64,000 bases of DNA. Source: Onthophagus taurus (lineage: Eukaryota; Arthropoda; Insecta; Coleoptera; Scarabaeidae). The DNA lies in contig NC_091968.1 in assembly GCF_036711975.1 (NCBI RefSeq), positions 1,922,001 to 1,986,000 on the forward strand, given 5' to 3'. The notes beneath the pieces were generated by a model. The model did no database searches. It saw only the letters and a program-made list of their open reading frames with translations, and was not told the DNA's origin. The first letter of the stretch is position 1. Each line of letters opens with the position of its first letter. Positions 22,684-34,477 of the stretch are shown in pieces. The position numbers and the translations under genes are program-made.

Positions 22684-24392
22684 GTCGTTTAAGTTGCTTA
22701 TACTACAAAAATTTGCTATAACAGATTCTTACGTCGAGGTTCATCTCATTTCGTGCAAAATCTTATTCAATTAATTGATTAAAAATGTCAAGTGAAAATA
22801 AAAATAAAAAAGGGTGATCTATAAAGTTAATATCTTACTGAGAATTGACGATCTTTTATTATTTATGTTAATGGGATTACGATTTAATTCAATATGAACG
22901 GTAATTTAAAAAGAAATTTAATTCCTTTTGCATTATTTTTATTAAGAATTAATTAAGAAAGAAATAAATACATAAAATTAAGTTTAAATTGAAAAAAAAA
23001 CATTGATAATTAAAAAATTAATTCGACTTTTTTGATGTTTCGATTGGGTCATGTTTTTTTAATCAATAAATTTTTTCTTTTCAGTTTTAATTATTATTTT
23101 AAGTTGAATAATTAAAAGCAAGTAGTTTTTAATTATTCAACTTACAATTAGAGATATTGTAATTAAACTAAAATGAATTAAATTGTTTGAATTAAATAGT
23201 ATGAATTATAAATTGTTTAGTGAGTTTCGATTGATAAATTTACAAACTTAAATTTACAATATTGTCGTTTAAGTTGCTTATACTACAAAAATTTTGCAAA
23301 AACCGATTCTTGCGTCGTAAAACCAAGCAAAATCTTATTCAATAATTGATTAAAAATGTCAAGTGAAAATAAAAATAAAAAAGGGTGATCTATAAAGTTA
23401 ATATCTTACTGAAAATTGACGGTCTTTTATTATTTATGTTAATGGGATTACGATTTAATTCAATTTGAAACGTAATTTAACAAGGAATTTAATTCCTTTT
23501 GCATTATTTTTATTAAGAATTAATTAAGAAAGGAATAAATACATAAAATTAAATTTAAATTGAAAAAAAAAAACATTGATAATCAAAAAAATTAATTCTA
23601 CTTTTTTGACATTTCGAGTGACTCATGTTTTTTTAATCAATAAATTTTTTCTTCATAGTTTTAATTAAATTTAATTTAAAAAACATTCGAAACTTATTTG
23701 TTTTTAATTATTCAACTTAAAATTCCAGATAATGCAATTAAACTAAAATGAATTAAATATAATTCTTTAATAAAAATTGTTTAGAGAGTTTCGATTGATA
23801 AATTTATAAACTTAAGTTTGTCGTTTAAGTTGCTTATACCATAAAAATTTTGCAAAAAACAGATTCTTGTGTCGTGGTTCATATTTGATTATATTTTAAA
23901 ACCCCAGCAAATTCTTATTCAATTAATTGATTAAAAATGTCAAGTGAAAATAAAAATAAAAAAGGGTGATCTATAAAGTTAATATCTTACTGAAAATTGA
24001 CGATCTTTTATTATTTATGTTAATGGGATTACGATTTAATTCAATTTGAAACGTAATTTAAAAAGGAATTTAATTCTTTTTGCATTATTTTTATTAAGAA
24101 TTAATTAAGAAAGGAATAAATACATAAAATTAAATTTAAGTTGAAAAAAAAACATTGATAATCAAAAAAATTAATTCTACTTTTTTGACGTTTCGAGTGA
24201 CTAATGTTTTTTTAATCAATACATTTTTTCTTCATAGTTTTAATTAAATTTAATTTAAAAAACATCCGAAACTTATTTGTTTTTAATTATTCAACTTAAA
24301 ATTAGAGATATTGCAATTAAACTAAACTGAATTAAATATAATTCTTTCATAAAAATTCTTTAGTGAGTTTCGATTGATAAATTTATAAACTT
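22684..24392. repeat. Triplicated relic of SPH intron 1 plus exon 2 edge
   Basis: Three direct units start at 22684, 23264 and 23820, each with GTCGTTTAAGTTGCTTATAC (580, 556 and ~573 bp). All contain GGGTGATCTATAAAGTTAAT, a GACGATCTTTTATTATTTATG block and TTAATTAAGAAAGGAATAAA. The unit resembles SPH5 sequence from exon 2 (about 29529) through intron 1 (to about 30170): GGCGATCTTTTATTGTTTATG and AAATAGAATAAATGCATAAA occur there in the same order. It is therefore duplicated debris of an SPH gene, not a gene. Confidence 0.75.
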
Positions 24393-24689
24393 AGTTTCTA
24401 ATTTTTATGTCTTAAATTAAGCCTTAATTCTTAATTATGGCGTGGAGTCTTTTAAATACCTCACGGAAAGTTTTCTTTATACACGGTGAATCATTTTTCC
24501 ATATTCTCTAGGTCAGCTGTCAAGATCTTTGATTCTTCGAAGGATCTACATATGTACATCTTATTGCAAAAGCTCAGTCATCAGCGTAGCCGAGCTTTTC
24601 AGGTCTTGTTTCTGGCATATCTATGATATACAGGGAATTTCATATAACTCGCAATATATGAATGCGCTAACCGTAGTTACGAAAGTACT
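24393..24689. other. Intergenic sequence before the R1-type LINE
   Basis: No gene seen. An imperfect inverted pair, AAAGCTCAGTCATCAGC with GTAGCCGAGCTTT, lies at about 24567-24600. Confidence 0.5.
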
Positions 24690-24721
24690 ATGCAGTTGCA
24701 CTGTTCCACCTTATAAAGGAC

Positions 24722-25726
24722 TTGCAAAATAAAACCGCTAAGAAGCGAAATGCAACAAGCCCGGCAGTCGGAAGCGACAAAAGACGACGGGAGAACAAAG
24801 GCGGAGAGCGACAAGAAGACCGAGAAGACAAGTTGCCACAGCGAAACCCGCTGGTACCGCAATGGATTGAGGTGGCACGAACCGACAAAAAGAAGAGAAT
24901 AAAAAACAAGGAAAGAGAGGAGACAACGGAGGCAACCGCCGTACAAAATCTCCCTCAAGACGCCCCTATTAAGAAGCCTGGGAAAGCCAGAGCTCCGAGA
25001 TCTAGAAACCCGGCCCTGCTGATCAAACCTAGCACAGGGAAAACGTATGCAGACATCCTGCGCGAGCTACGAGGCAGCACAAAACCGGAAGACACGGAGA
25101 CTACCGTCAAGCTGGTTCGGCAAACAAAGGACGGAAACGTATTGGTAGAGCTGAGTAGAAACTCAAAGAACGCTAGCGTTTTCGGCAGCAAACTGCGAGA
25201 AGCTCTCGGTGAACAGACTACGGTCACTGACCTAGAGTCCAAGAAAACCCTAGAACTGCTGGATCTCGACTGCCTGACGACCGCTGATGAAGTCCAGGCG
25301 GCTATCAAACGACAGCTCCCGGAACTGGAGGGGGATCTCAAAATTTTTATAACGACTGAGAACGCACAGAAGCTTCGAAAAGCTATTATACACGCAAACG
25401 AACCAATCGCCAATAAACTGTTGAAGATGAATCGCATAAAAATAGGGTGGGTGAATGCTCGAATCAAAGAACGACTTGTGATCACACGCTGCTACAGATG
25501 TTTTGGCTATGGCCATAGATTAACAGGATGCCAAGGGCCAGATAGGATGGGTGAAGGCTTATGCCTCAACTGCGGACAACCGGGTCATATTAGAACAGCT
25601 TGCAAAAACGAGCCTTGCTGCTTCTTGTGCACTGACAGCGACGCACCAACGAACCACGCTTCGGGCTCCGGCGCCTGCAAAAATTTTAAAGCGGCCAAAA
25701 CGCAACAAGGGCAAAATTCAAGGTAA
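24722..25726 (+). CDS. R1-type LINE ORF1 (gag-like, zinc knuckles)
   Basis: An open frame of 334 codons, probably 5'-truncated because no ATG begins it. The N-terminal third is very basic and rich in Lys, Arg and Glu. The central part resembles the R1/TRAS gag domain (GKTYADILRELRG, TVTDLESKKTLELLDLDC). The C-terminus has CCHC knuckles: CYRCFGYGHRLTGC, CLNCGQPGHIRTAC and CCFLCTDSDAPTNHASGSGAC. In this family the product binds element RNA to form the transposition particle. No stop interrupts it. Confidence 0.85.
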   Translation: MQNKTAKKRNATSPAVGSDKRRRENKGGERQEDREDKLPQRNPLVPQWIEVARTDKKKRIKNKEREETTEATAVQNLPQDAPIKKPGKARAPRSRNPALLIKPSTGKTYADILRELRGSTKPEDTETTVKLVRQTKDGNVLVELSRNSKNASVFGSKLREALGEQTTVTDLESKKTLELLDLDCLTTADEVQAAIKRQLPELEGDLKIFITTENAQKLRKAIIHANEPIANKLLKMNRIKIGWVNARIKERLVITRCYRCFGYGHRLTGCQGPDRMGEGLCLNCGQPGHIRTACKNEPCCFLCTDSDAPTNHASGSGACKNFKAAKTQQGQNSR

Positions 25727-27066
25727 TTCAAGTAAACTTACATCGTAGTAGAGTAGCGAACGACCTTCTGTGTCAATTCCAACGTGAGAAAAATGTCGGC
25801 TTATTCATAATCAGTGAACAGTACAGAGATCACGAAGAACCCGAATGGTTCGCGGACACCCTCGGTACCGCCGCCATATGGGTCCCACATCACACTAAAA
25901 TAAATGTTAAAAAACACGGCACGAGAGAAGGTCACGTTTAGCTGCAAATGATGGATGCAACGTATATAAGTTGTTACTTCACCCCGAATGAACCTATATT
26001 GGAATTCCAGAGGAAACTAGATCTACTCGAAGACACAATTCGCGAACTCGGTGGAAGAATTATTGTGGCCGGCGATTTTAATTCAAAAGCGACTGAATGG
26101 TGCGCGACCAGAACAGATTCGAGGGGCCGACGCGTGCTCGAGCTGGCGGCCAGAACCGGCCTCATCCTAATAAACGCCGGAAACACCACCACCTTCAGGA
26201 GAGTGGGATATACTCAGACGATTCCGGATCTCACCTTCGCATCGGAAACCCTGGCGGGCCGCGTCCATGAGTGGAGAGTGCTCGAAGATTACACAGGTAG
26301 CGATCACCAGTACATTAGCTTCGTTGTTGGCGACCATCGATCAACGGTAATAAAAAATATGGGGAATTGTATAAAATGGAACGCTGCAAAAAGGAGGATA
26401 GAGCAGGATAGCCGCAAACGTCTCCTATCAGTCCAAAGAAGAAGTGCCCTGCGGATTACATCTGCGTATAGAACAGTGTCAGGACCTGCGGTGCTTGTAA
26501 TCGCTGGCATACCCCCCCTTGACCTACTAGCTGCGGAAAGAAAGGAGGTATATGAAACAAAAGACGCAGTGGAACCGATACAAGCGCGTAAGCAGGCTAG
26601 AATGCATACCTGTGATAAATGGCAGAAGCTATGGGACGAGGAAACCCGAGGCAGGTGGACGGCTCGACTGATCCCGCGTATTCAGATTTGGCGTGATCGA
26701 AAGCACGGCGAAGTCAATTACTACATTACCCAAATCCTAACGGTGCACGGATATTTTTGTAAATACCTCTGGAACATCGGAAAAGTAAATAGCCCTGCTT
26801 GCCCATATGCGGATGGGCTGACAGATGACGCCGAACACACAGTGTTCCACTGCCACAGATGGAAAACCGAAAGGGAAGAGTTGACGGCAAATGTAGGCCC
26901 TATAGCACCCAACACGCTGGTCAACAAAATGATTAGTGACGAAGCGACTTGGACAACAATCGTTACCATTTTGACGAAGGTCCTCACCCAGAAGAAACTT
27001 GAAATGGATGTCGCCCTAGTCCATCTACACGAAGCTGAGTACAGAGAGGGCTCCCCGATAGGATGA
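25722..27066 (+). pseudogene. R1-type LINE ORF2 with the reverse transcriptase deleted
   Basis: It opens VIQVNLHRSRVANDLL, the usual R1 endonuclease start, overlapping the end of ORF1. One stop occurs at about 25939. From 25948 an uninterrupted 372-codon frame holds the rest of the AP endonuclease with AGDFN, and later GSDHQY; ISEQYR lies earlier. At about 26385 the sequence jumps straight to the region normally behind the RT (LRITSAYRTVSGPAVLVIAG), ending with the zinc motif CPYADGLTDDAEHTVFHCH. The whole RT domain is missing by an in-frame deletion. Confidence 0.85.
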
Positions 27067-27099
27067 ATAGCCTTTTCTGATCCTTTATTCGACGCTACT

Positions 27100-27410
27100 A
27101 CAACTACCAGCTGAAGCCGGAGGGGGGAACCCCGATGGGACGAAGAGCCCCCCTCCGATACCTGTAAGTTTACGGTTTTATATGCAAACCTAGAAGTAAT
27201 CACATATTTTTAATTTTTTATACGTACCTGGACCCGACGTGAAGTTGATCCAACTGCTGAAGTCGGAGGGGGGATCCCCGACGGGACGAAGAGCCCCCCT
27301 CCGATACCTACGTACCTGGACCCGACGTGGAGCTGATCCAACTGATGAAGACGGAGGGGGGATCCCCGACGGGACGAAGAACCCCCTGTAAGTTAACGGT
27401 CTTAAATGCA
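27100..27410 (+). repeat. Imperfect tandem repeats in the 3' UTR of the R1-type LINE
   Basis: A GC-rich module (ACCTGGACCCGACGTG, then GGAGGGGGGATCCCCGACGG, then GACGAAGAGCCCCCCTCCGA) appears two to three times, with shortened flanking copies. GGATCCCC and CGGAGGGGG/CCCCCTCCG make it self-complementary. Confidence 0.7.
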
Positions 27411-27845
27411 AACGTAAAAGTAACCGTATGTTTTTATTTTGTTATACGTACCTTAACCCGACGTGGAGTCTTCGATGCCTGTCACAGGAGAAGAATCACA
27501 GAAGACGGATGGGGGATCCCCCAGCACACGAAATGCTCCGATGAAATACCCAGAAGGGTGGTCCCGGAGCTGGGGAAAGAGGGGGAGTTTTTAGTGGGTA
27601 ACTTAGGGACTAGAGTCCCACACTTCCGGCCGAAATATTTCCCAACACATCACCATCTACAAGCGCCAACAGTAGGCCGGGGTGCGTAACGCATTTCCTC
27701 CTCCTCAGCGCAAAAAAAAAAAAATGCAGTTGCACTGTTCCACCTAAAATGTAACATAGCTTAATAGTACAGGCATTGGGTAGTTTTGCAAAGGAAAAGG
27801 TGACGTTCTTATGATATCTTTGAGTTTCCGTCTTAAGAGACACAC

Positions 27846-28110
27846 GGCTAAACCACACTATCACTAGAACTAACACTAGACCGAGAACTAGAAACATTCG
27901 GATTTAGCCGCACGTCTTTCAAGACGGCTGGACCCGAATGATTCTAGTTCTAGGTCTTGTATTAGATCTAGTGATAGTGCTAGTGTAAAACTAGAACTAA
28001 CACTAGACCTAGAACTAGAAACTATCGGGTTTCTAGGTCTAAAGACGCACGGTTAAACCCGATACTTAGTGTTAGTTCTAGTTTTAGTTCAATAAAAATA
28101 TGCAACATAG
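27846..28110. repeat. CTAG palindromic repeats, two copies
   Basis: Two adjacent palindromes, each with ACTAGAACTAACACTAGAC arms around a TTTAGCCGCACGTCTTTC-like centre. They end in TTCAATAAAAATATGCAACA, a boundary also seen at 3130-3150 and 48110-48125. They begin about 100 bp from the LINE target duplication. Confidence 0.85.
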
Positions 28111-28114
28111 TGAT

Positions 28115-28330
28115 ATTTTATGCTAACTAGCGCTACCTACCAAATCCTGAGGTGGCTCCTGAGCTACACAAATCACCACCCAGACAGAGTTGAATATTAG
28201 TTCCTCTTCCCAACAAATTCTTCTCCTTGAGTCTATAACCAAGCAGTTCAGCTTTTCCTTTGTTAAGGCCAAATCTCTAACAAAATCATTTAGTTCGGCT
28301 TGAGACAGACATATCACTATCCACATTATT
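28115..28330 (-). pseudogene. Fragment of a recurrent arthropod repeat protein (LSQAELNDFVRDL type)
   Basis: Minus-strand translation gives LSQAELNDFVRDLALTKEK, then after a one-base frame change AELLGYRLKEKNLLGRGTNI. I recall this motif as common in uncharacterised multi-copy proteins of arthropod genomes, but cannot verify it here. It is short and frameshifted, so a dead fragment. Confidence 0.5.
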
Positions 28331-28553
28331 CAACATATTCAGGATAATATAATCCAAAACGTCTGGTGATTAGTGGCTTTTAGGTGCAAGCGAATCAATA
28401 CGCATCTACTATTTTTCTTAACTTTTTTATTCGATACGATTATTCACAGTGGAAAAAAGAATACAAAATACTATTATTTGATTTAAATCGTTATTAAAGT
28501 GGTCTTTTAAGTTATAGCTATAAAAATAAAAATTGTCGTCGTTTTAATGTTTC

Positions 28554-30500
28554 TTATTGCGTGTAAGTTGTCGTGTCATAACCTATTTGGGCCATTTTCT
28601 TGTCTATCCAATTTCTAGCACCGACGACGTCCGCGTAAACCCCCGGAACCTCCCCGCAACCAATTCCCCACGCTACAATACCAACTTGAACGTATCTGTT
28701 GGGATTATTTGGGTCTGGACAAATTAATGGACTTCCACCGTCACCCTAAAAACATACAATAAAATAATAAAAACTTTAAAGCTTAGATAAAATGAGTCTC
28801 ACCGTGCAAGCGTCTTTCCCGGGTTCTCCCGCGCAAACGAACGAGTTATGAAGTTGGAAGTGAATTCCTAAACGGGTTTTTCGCAATCGAGTTTGACAAT
28901 TATCGAATGGAACGGTTGGTAATTCGATTTTCTTTAAAATGTTTGAATAGGATTCTTTATCTGGAAAATAACTTATTTTAACTGCCTTGATTATTTTTTA
29001 TAATCAAAATCTTACTTCCAAAAGCTTTCTTTCCCCATCCCCCAGTAAAGCAGTTTTTGGAGTCTATAACTTGGCCAGCTGGCGGTAAACAAATCGTTCC
29101 TAAATTCGGAGCTTGAACATAAGCCCTTTCAAGTAAAACTAAAGCATAATCATTAGCTAAAGATTTTTCGTTAAATTCTTCATGAACAATTATTCCAGAA
29201 ACGCTGCGTTCTTGATAAGGATACCGTTCCTTTTCAGTCAAAGTATCCCATTCGCCGGCGCGAACTTTAATTTTACCCAGATCATTTTGATACCTGCAAA
29301 AATAATCAAAATTAATTTTCGCATAAAAAATTTGAATTAGTTAATTTACTTCGCAACGCAATGGGCACCTGTTAAAACAACTTGCGGGGCGATCAACGAA
29401 CCACCACAAATTGCAAGCGAGTCATCGACGGCCGGATTATAATTTGTTGTTAAGATAGCGACGACCCAAGGAAATTCACCGAACTGGGCTTCCCCGTTCG
29501 TGTTACCCGTAATCGTAAAGTCAAGGCCGTTTATGTTTCTTATTCCACAAGAATTTCCCCGAACCGGTCCTGGAGTTGGTATAGGAGGCTCTGGAGTTGG
29601 TTTAGGTGGTTGCGAAGTTGGGAAGGGGGTTGGTATTTGACCATCTGATGGTAAAGAACAACATACGTCCAAGTAGTTTTCACATTCATTTACACCAGCC
29701 CTAAAAAAAATAAAAAAGAAAATTTAAATAAGTGATCATTAAATTTATTATCTTAATGGAATTTGGCGATCTTTTATTGTTTATGTTAATAGATTTAGAA
29801 TTAATTTTAATTTTAAAACATTTTTTTATTAAATTTTATTCTTTTTCTATTATTTTGATTAAAAATTCATTAAAAATAGAATAAATGCATAAATTTTAAT
29901 TTAAATCTTTGATAATTAAGAAATTTAATTCGAATTTTTGACATTTGACGTTTCCATCGATTCTTTTTTATTTGTCTATTTCTTTTTATTACTTTTAATT
30001 TTAATCAAATTTCATTTAAAAAACACACAAAACTTAATTTTAGCAATTTTCGTTATAATTTCAAAATTAATTAATAAAAATAATTTAATAAAAATCGTTT
30101 CGATTGATTATTTTAATTAATTTACTTTTTTGACGTTTTTTTTGACAGATTTTTTGACAACTAATTTTAAAACTTACCTAACGTCGATTAAACCAACTCC
30201 ATCGGTGTTAACTTCAGGTTTTGGTTCAGCAATAACCGTCCCTGTTTCGGAATCGCATCTATGGTAAGGTACGCAAACTTTTAATCCTCTCATTGATCCA
30301 TCACCGCATCTTTCCAGTGCAGATAAAGCGGGTAAAGCCGTTGTGCTAACCACTTCGAACCCGGGAGGGATCCATTTTAAACCATCATTACCAGTTCCGA
30401 AAATGCTGGTAATCTTGTCATCAACATTCTGCGTTTGTGCGAAAACGAAGAAAACGCCGAAAAATAAGGTTATGTTAAGTACCGAAGATAACGAACGCAT
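28554..30500 (-). CDS. Clip-domain serine protease homologue 5 (PPAF2-like SPH), complete
   Basis: Five exons (30178-30500, 29350-29700, 29016-29293, 28803-28960, 28554-28745) give 433 aa. Signal peptide [20 protein letters not shown], clip domain ([20 protein letters not shown] ... CENYLDVCC), with [12 protein letters not shown] at the exon junction as in SPH6 (INTDGVGIIDIR). A Pro-rich linker ([17 protein letters not shown]) precedes the protease domain. His (TGAHC) and Asp (ANDYALV) are kept; Ser is Gly (GDGGSP), so non-catalytic. IVAWGIGC is conserved. Intron 1 is 477 bp, much longer than in SPH1, and is the source of the relic triplication at 22684-24392. The retained motifs put it, with SPH6, closest to canonical PPAF-II. 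Secreted haemolymph role inferred. Confidence 0.92.
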
Positions 30501-30572
30501 CTTGAGCGATGTTTTCGAGTCGACTGTCTCTGGTTAAGTTATCAACATAAAAAATTATAATTTAGAATGTTG

Positions 30573-30582
30573 GGGGGACCCC
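30573..30582. promoter_or_regulatory. NF-kB/Rel-type motif upstream of SPH5
   Basis: GGGGTCCCCC on the minus strand (GGGGGACCCC on plus) fits GGGRNNYYCC and lies 73-82 bp upstream of the SPH5 ATG. Toll/Rel control of clip-SPH genes is known in insects, so it is a plausible immune-response site, but one 10-bp match can be chance. Confidence 0.35.
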
Positions 30583-30589
30583 TTCTCCT

Positions 30590-31849
30590 TTCTTTCTTTT
30601 ATGTAAAAACAACGTCGTACGTCGTTTTCTTAGTTTGGTCTTGATTAAGATCTTTAGGAAACGATGCGACCACAACTACCAGGAAATGTTGACGGGGAAT
30701 TTTTATTCCTTTTTCTTATCAATTTGTTTCGTGGTTAAAGGATAAACTTTGATTATTAAGCACACGTTTAAAAACGATTATTTGCAAATTATGCTATTTA
30801 GTTTCAATTTAGTTAAGTAATTTGTAAAGGTTTTCTTTGAAAAAGATTTTTGTAAAGAGAAAAGTGGGGAATACCGAGTAGATTATATGGAACGAGGCTG
30901 AAGGTGACTCGATGAGCTCAAGCAGTGAACCAGAAAGCAAAAAGAAATAACAACCGGTTCTTATTTTTCTTTATTTTGCATTATTTTTCTTATACTTTTT
31001 TGAATTTATTTTCTTAATTATTTTTTTTTTCAGATTTGTTTCTAGGATATTTATAAGTACCAAATTAAATTATTAAGTTAACGGGATCATAAAGTAAACA
31101 AATTTAAGTGATTCAAATTGGTTTCAAAAAAAAAACCTTACATCATATTATTATTAACCTTAACAATGAGGTTGACTTGGTGTAATTGTAGATATTGGTG
31201 TATCTGGGAATCGTGTACATGTTCACCTTGAAGATTAAACCGGGTTCTTGCGGCAAGGTTATTATCAGTTTTTGCCTTTTTCAATAAGATTCCATCTCAA
31301 ATTAAATCCTTTTTGGGGGCTTTTTTTTAAATTAACTCTTTAACTACTAACTTTAATTAAATTATAACATTAATGGTGATATCAAATTTTTATTATTTAA
31401 ATTTTTAATGGAAGGTCAATGAACAAGGTCGCTTTCGTTTTCGTGACATTTCGGTTTTTATTTCGACAGTCAATTAATTGAAAAATGTGGAGAGACAATA
31501 ACCGTGCTTGATGGGATTTTGAATGAATCGGATTTTGGGTTTTACCTCGCGTTTGAGGTAAATTAGGTCGAATTTTTTATTGTTTGCGATTAATTAGAAA
31601 CGAAAGGGGAAATCCTATTTTATTATCTACTTTTAAATAGGAATTATTTGGTTTAGATGAATTGGTGATGCAATTTGGGACATCAACTACTAGAACAAAG
31701 TTATGGGTCATTTTAAAACGATTAGTTTAAAATTATGTATTTAACTTATCGTTTGGAACGTTATTTTTGGAATATCTTTGTGCCACTTTAAGTTTTGGAC
31801 AATGCTCTTTGCTCTTAATTTTTGTTTTTTATTGTTTATTTATTGTCAT
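30590..31849. other. AT-rich intergenic region upstream of SPH5
   Basis: No coding sequence, transposon terminus or tandem repeat was recognised over this stretch beyond A/T homopolymers. Confidence 0.5.
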
Positions 31850-32261
31850 TGTAGCAGACATGACAAAACAGAGAGAATTCTCACTGATTGGAGCTTTTTT
31901 TGTAGATACATTAGCGAAGGGGTCGACGAAATTGAAACAAATATTGGAAGTAGAGAGGATCTTGAAATAGCCTATTTTCAACTAGACAATATCATACGTA
32001 ATCCATATGAATTAAGATGTTCAATAAAACACAAGAGAGCACAATTCAGTGTGCTTTGGTGGAATAAGGACCTTGAGTAACGGCGAGTTATGGTCAGAAG
32101 AATATAATAATAATGTCAGGCATTCCAAATTCGAGCATACATGGGACCTCTATAATTAATTTGGCTATCCGTAAAGCCAAAAGAAAAACCTGCCGTAGCT
32201 TCTGTGAAGGCATAGACAATACACCTACAGTTGCTCGCCTGCATAAGATCTTGGCGGAAGA

Positions 32262-33140
32262 CCATAAAGCTAAGTTTCCACATGCACGTATTACTGGCGC
32301 CAGTACGAAGCCAGTTTAGTGACGATAATAATTAGCTGGCGCCAGAAGTTGTTTCCACATAATTGTTATAATTGTGTACTGGCACAGTAATAAAAATGGC
32401 GTCAAGTGATGTTCTTCGCGCTGGCATCAATATGGTAGTCTAAATATGCTCCTTGGAATTGCACACGTTATTAACAAAAAAAAGCGAAAACATAGTTGCA
32501 TAGGTGCGCCTAGTACTTTAATTAGAGAATTATGCCATGAAGATCAGCAAGAATTTTTAAACATTTAAGACTGACTGACGAGAGTTTCATGTTTTTGTTG
32601 AGGCAACTATCCTCTAAAATACAAAAAGAAGATACGCCTATGAGAAATACCATTCCAGCTCAGGTAAAAGTGCAAGCAACTTTAAGATTTTTGGCTTCTA
32701 GAGTTTCTTCTACATCCTTGCAATATATGTATCGTTTGCCAAAAAGTACGATTTCTAAATTTATATGTGAAGTGCTTTATGGTGAAGTACTTTATGGTAT
32801 TCAATTGTATACGCATTGCGTTTACTTCGTATTTTTGCTTTTGCCGAGGTTTCGTCAAAATTAGTAACTGTTTTCTTCATGATTTCAACTATCCTTCTGA
32901 GAGCTTCATTTCGTACTAGTCGGTCCTTATATTGTGGAATTTTCTGATTCCACAAACAAGGTTATTGTTCATACGTTTCTAGAAATGGTACTGTTTATTC
33001 TGATGTGCATTTTTTTGGACGGTTTATTAGCGGATTTGTTCATTTTAGTTGGATCATTTTATTGGCGCCAGTGGTTTTTTGCTATTTCCACATGCAAATG
33101 AACTGGTGCCAGTAATCCGTGCATGTGGAAACTTAGCTTA
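32262..33140. mobile_element. Internally deleted PIF/Harbinger element with transposase and MADF-like fragments
   Basis: The inverted ends read AAGTTTCCACATGCACG...ACTGGCGCCAG and their counterpart CTGGTGCCAGT...CGTGCATGTGGAAACTT. The palindrome CTGGCGCCAG or a one-base variant recurs four times (about 32297, 32339, 33064, 33110), close to both ends. Plus-strand 32520-32790 encodes a Harbinger transposase N-terminal piece (ESFMFLLRQLSSKIQKEDTP, IPAQVKVQATLRFLAS, LPKSTISKFICEV). Minus-strand 32761-32955 encodes an MADF-like DNA-binding piece (IPQYKDRLVRNEALRRIVEI). This two-protein opposite-strand layout is typical of Harbinger. It interrupts the old LINE. Confidence 0.75.
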
Positions 33141-34477
33141 ACACTAATGTAGCAAACAAGACGGAAAATATACTGAGGATGCTAAGGAATCGCTGGAGCA
33201 CTTACTGAGCACGACTTCCCTTCCTCAAAAGTCTGCTCCCATGCAGATACCGACCCAGAAGTAATGGATATAACCCGTCCAACCGGTAAGGTGGACTATT
33301 TCTAATTTTAAGCTCCTAAAGTTGCTTGGAGGGTATGGAAATCTGCCTATTTTTCTGCAAAAAGGCATAGAAAACTTGCTCCCAGTAATAATATATATAG
33401 CAGGCTACAGCTTTAGCTATATACCTACACTATGGAGAAAAGTAAAGGTGGTCTTCATACCTAAAGTTCATTTCTCCTCAAAGGAATGGAAAAGATAATT
33501 GATCAATACCTTAGGAATGGAATGCTTGTCACTAATCCACTCCATCCGAGTCAACATGCTTACCAGAAAGCAAAATGAACAATTATTGCTCTTCATGCTT
33601 TGAGTATGCTTCGACTAGCACTCTAGAGTAGGCAATTGCAACTAAAGAGATAGCCCTATGTGCTTTCATAGACATAGAGGATGCTTTTGATAACACCTCC
33701 TCCGACACATCCGTCGACAATCAAATGGTGTATAGCCATGATGAAAGTTGGCAGATCACAGCCAGTCTGGGAGGCGAGTCGTTGAATATTAAGACGCTAA
33801 GAGGATGTCCCCAAGGCTAAGTACTCTCACCTCTTCTATGGTGTCCAAAATGGATTCAGGGTATGATGATGACCTGGTAATCCGAGGTAAATATGACACA
33901 ATCATAACTCAACTAATGTAAAAAGCCCTAGTACTTACCAACACTTGATGCAGAAGCAATGGAGAAGGAAGCTACAATTGAGAGCACTCTCCATTGAGCA
34001 GAACTATTAACCTCAAAACAAAAGTTAAATACCTAGGGGTAATACTAGACAGTAAATTAAACTGGAACTCCCACATAGACAAGGTGAAAAACCGCGGGCT
34101 CGTCGGAAGGAACTGGGGTCTTATTTAGCATGTCTTAATACAACGGGATTCTTGAGGCCTTACTCATTTATATATACAAAGGAAGCCGCTTTAACTGCTT
34201 TATCACTGGAAACATGTTCTTCGCCCAATCTGATACAAGGTAACCTCAGACACACCTCGAAATTCTCAAGGGCCCATGTCTAAATCACTTGATTGAAATT
34301 AAAACGGACCTTATACTCGCTTTATTTCCTCGCTTACAAAGAACAGAAGAAAACGTCCAGTTACAAGTTAAACTCGAAGAACTCGCTTAAATGATAGAAA
34401 CAATGCTCCAATAACTTTAACTTACATTTAAATAATCTTAAATTTAGAGATTTCAACGGTCTCGGTAAGTGGTTATG

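Larger units (their letters stand above)
24690..27744 (+). mobile_element. R1-clade LINE lacking reverse transcriptase, with 21-bp target duplication
   Basis: The same 21 bp flank the element at 24690-24710 and 27724-27744 (both contain GCAGTTGCACTGTTCCACC). The body (24711-27723) holds gag-like ORF1, an endonuclease and C-terminal ORF2 remnant, a repetitive 3' UTR and a poly-A tail (27709-27723). Its base composition is much richer in G+C than the surroundings. The perfect duplication suggests recent insertion although the RT is absent, so it was probably mobilised by another element's RT. Confidence 0.9.

Noticed and set aside
24677-25516. Antisense open frames over LINE ORF1 (minus strand)
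   Set aside because: They mirror a well-supported gag-like frame on the plus strand with zinc knuckles; the low stop frequency comes from its GC-rich sequence.
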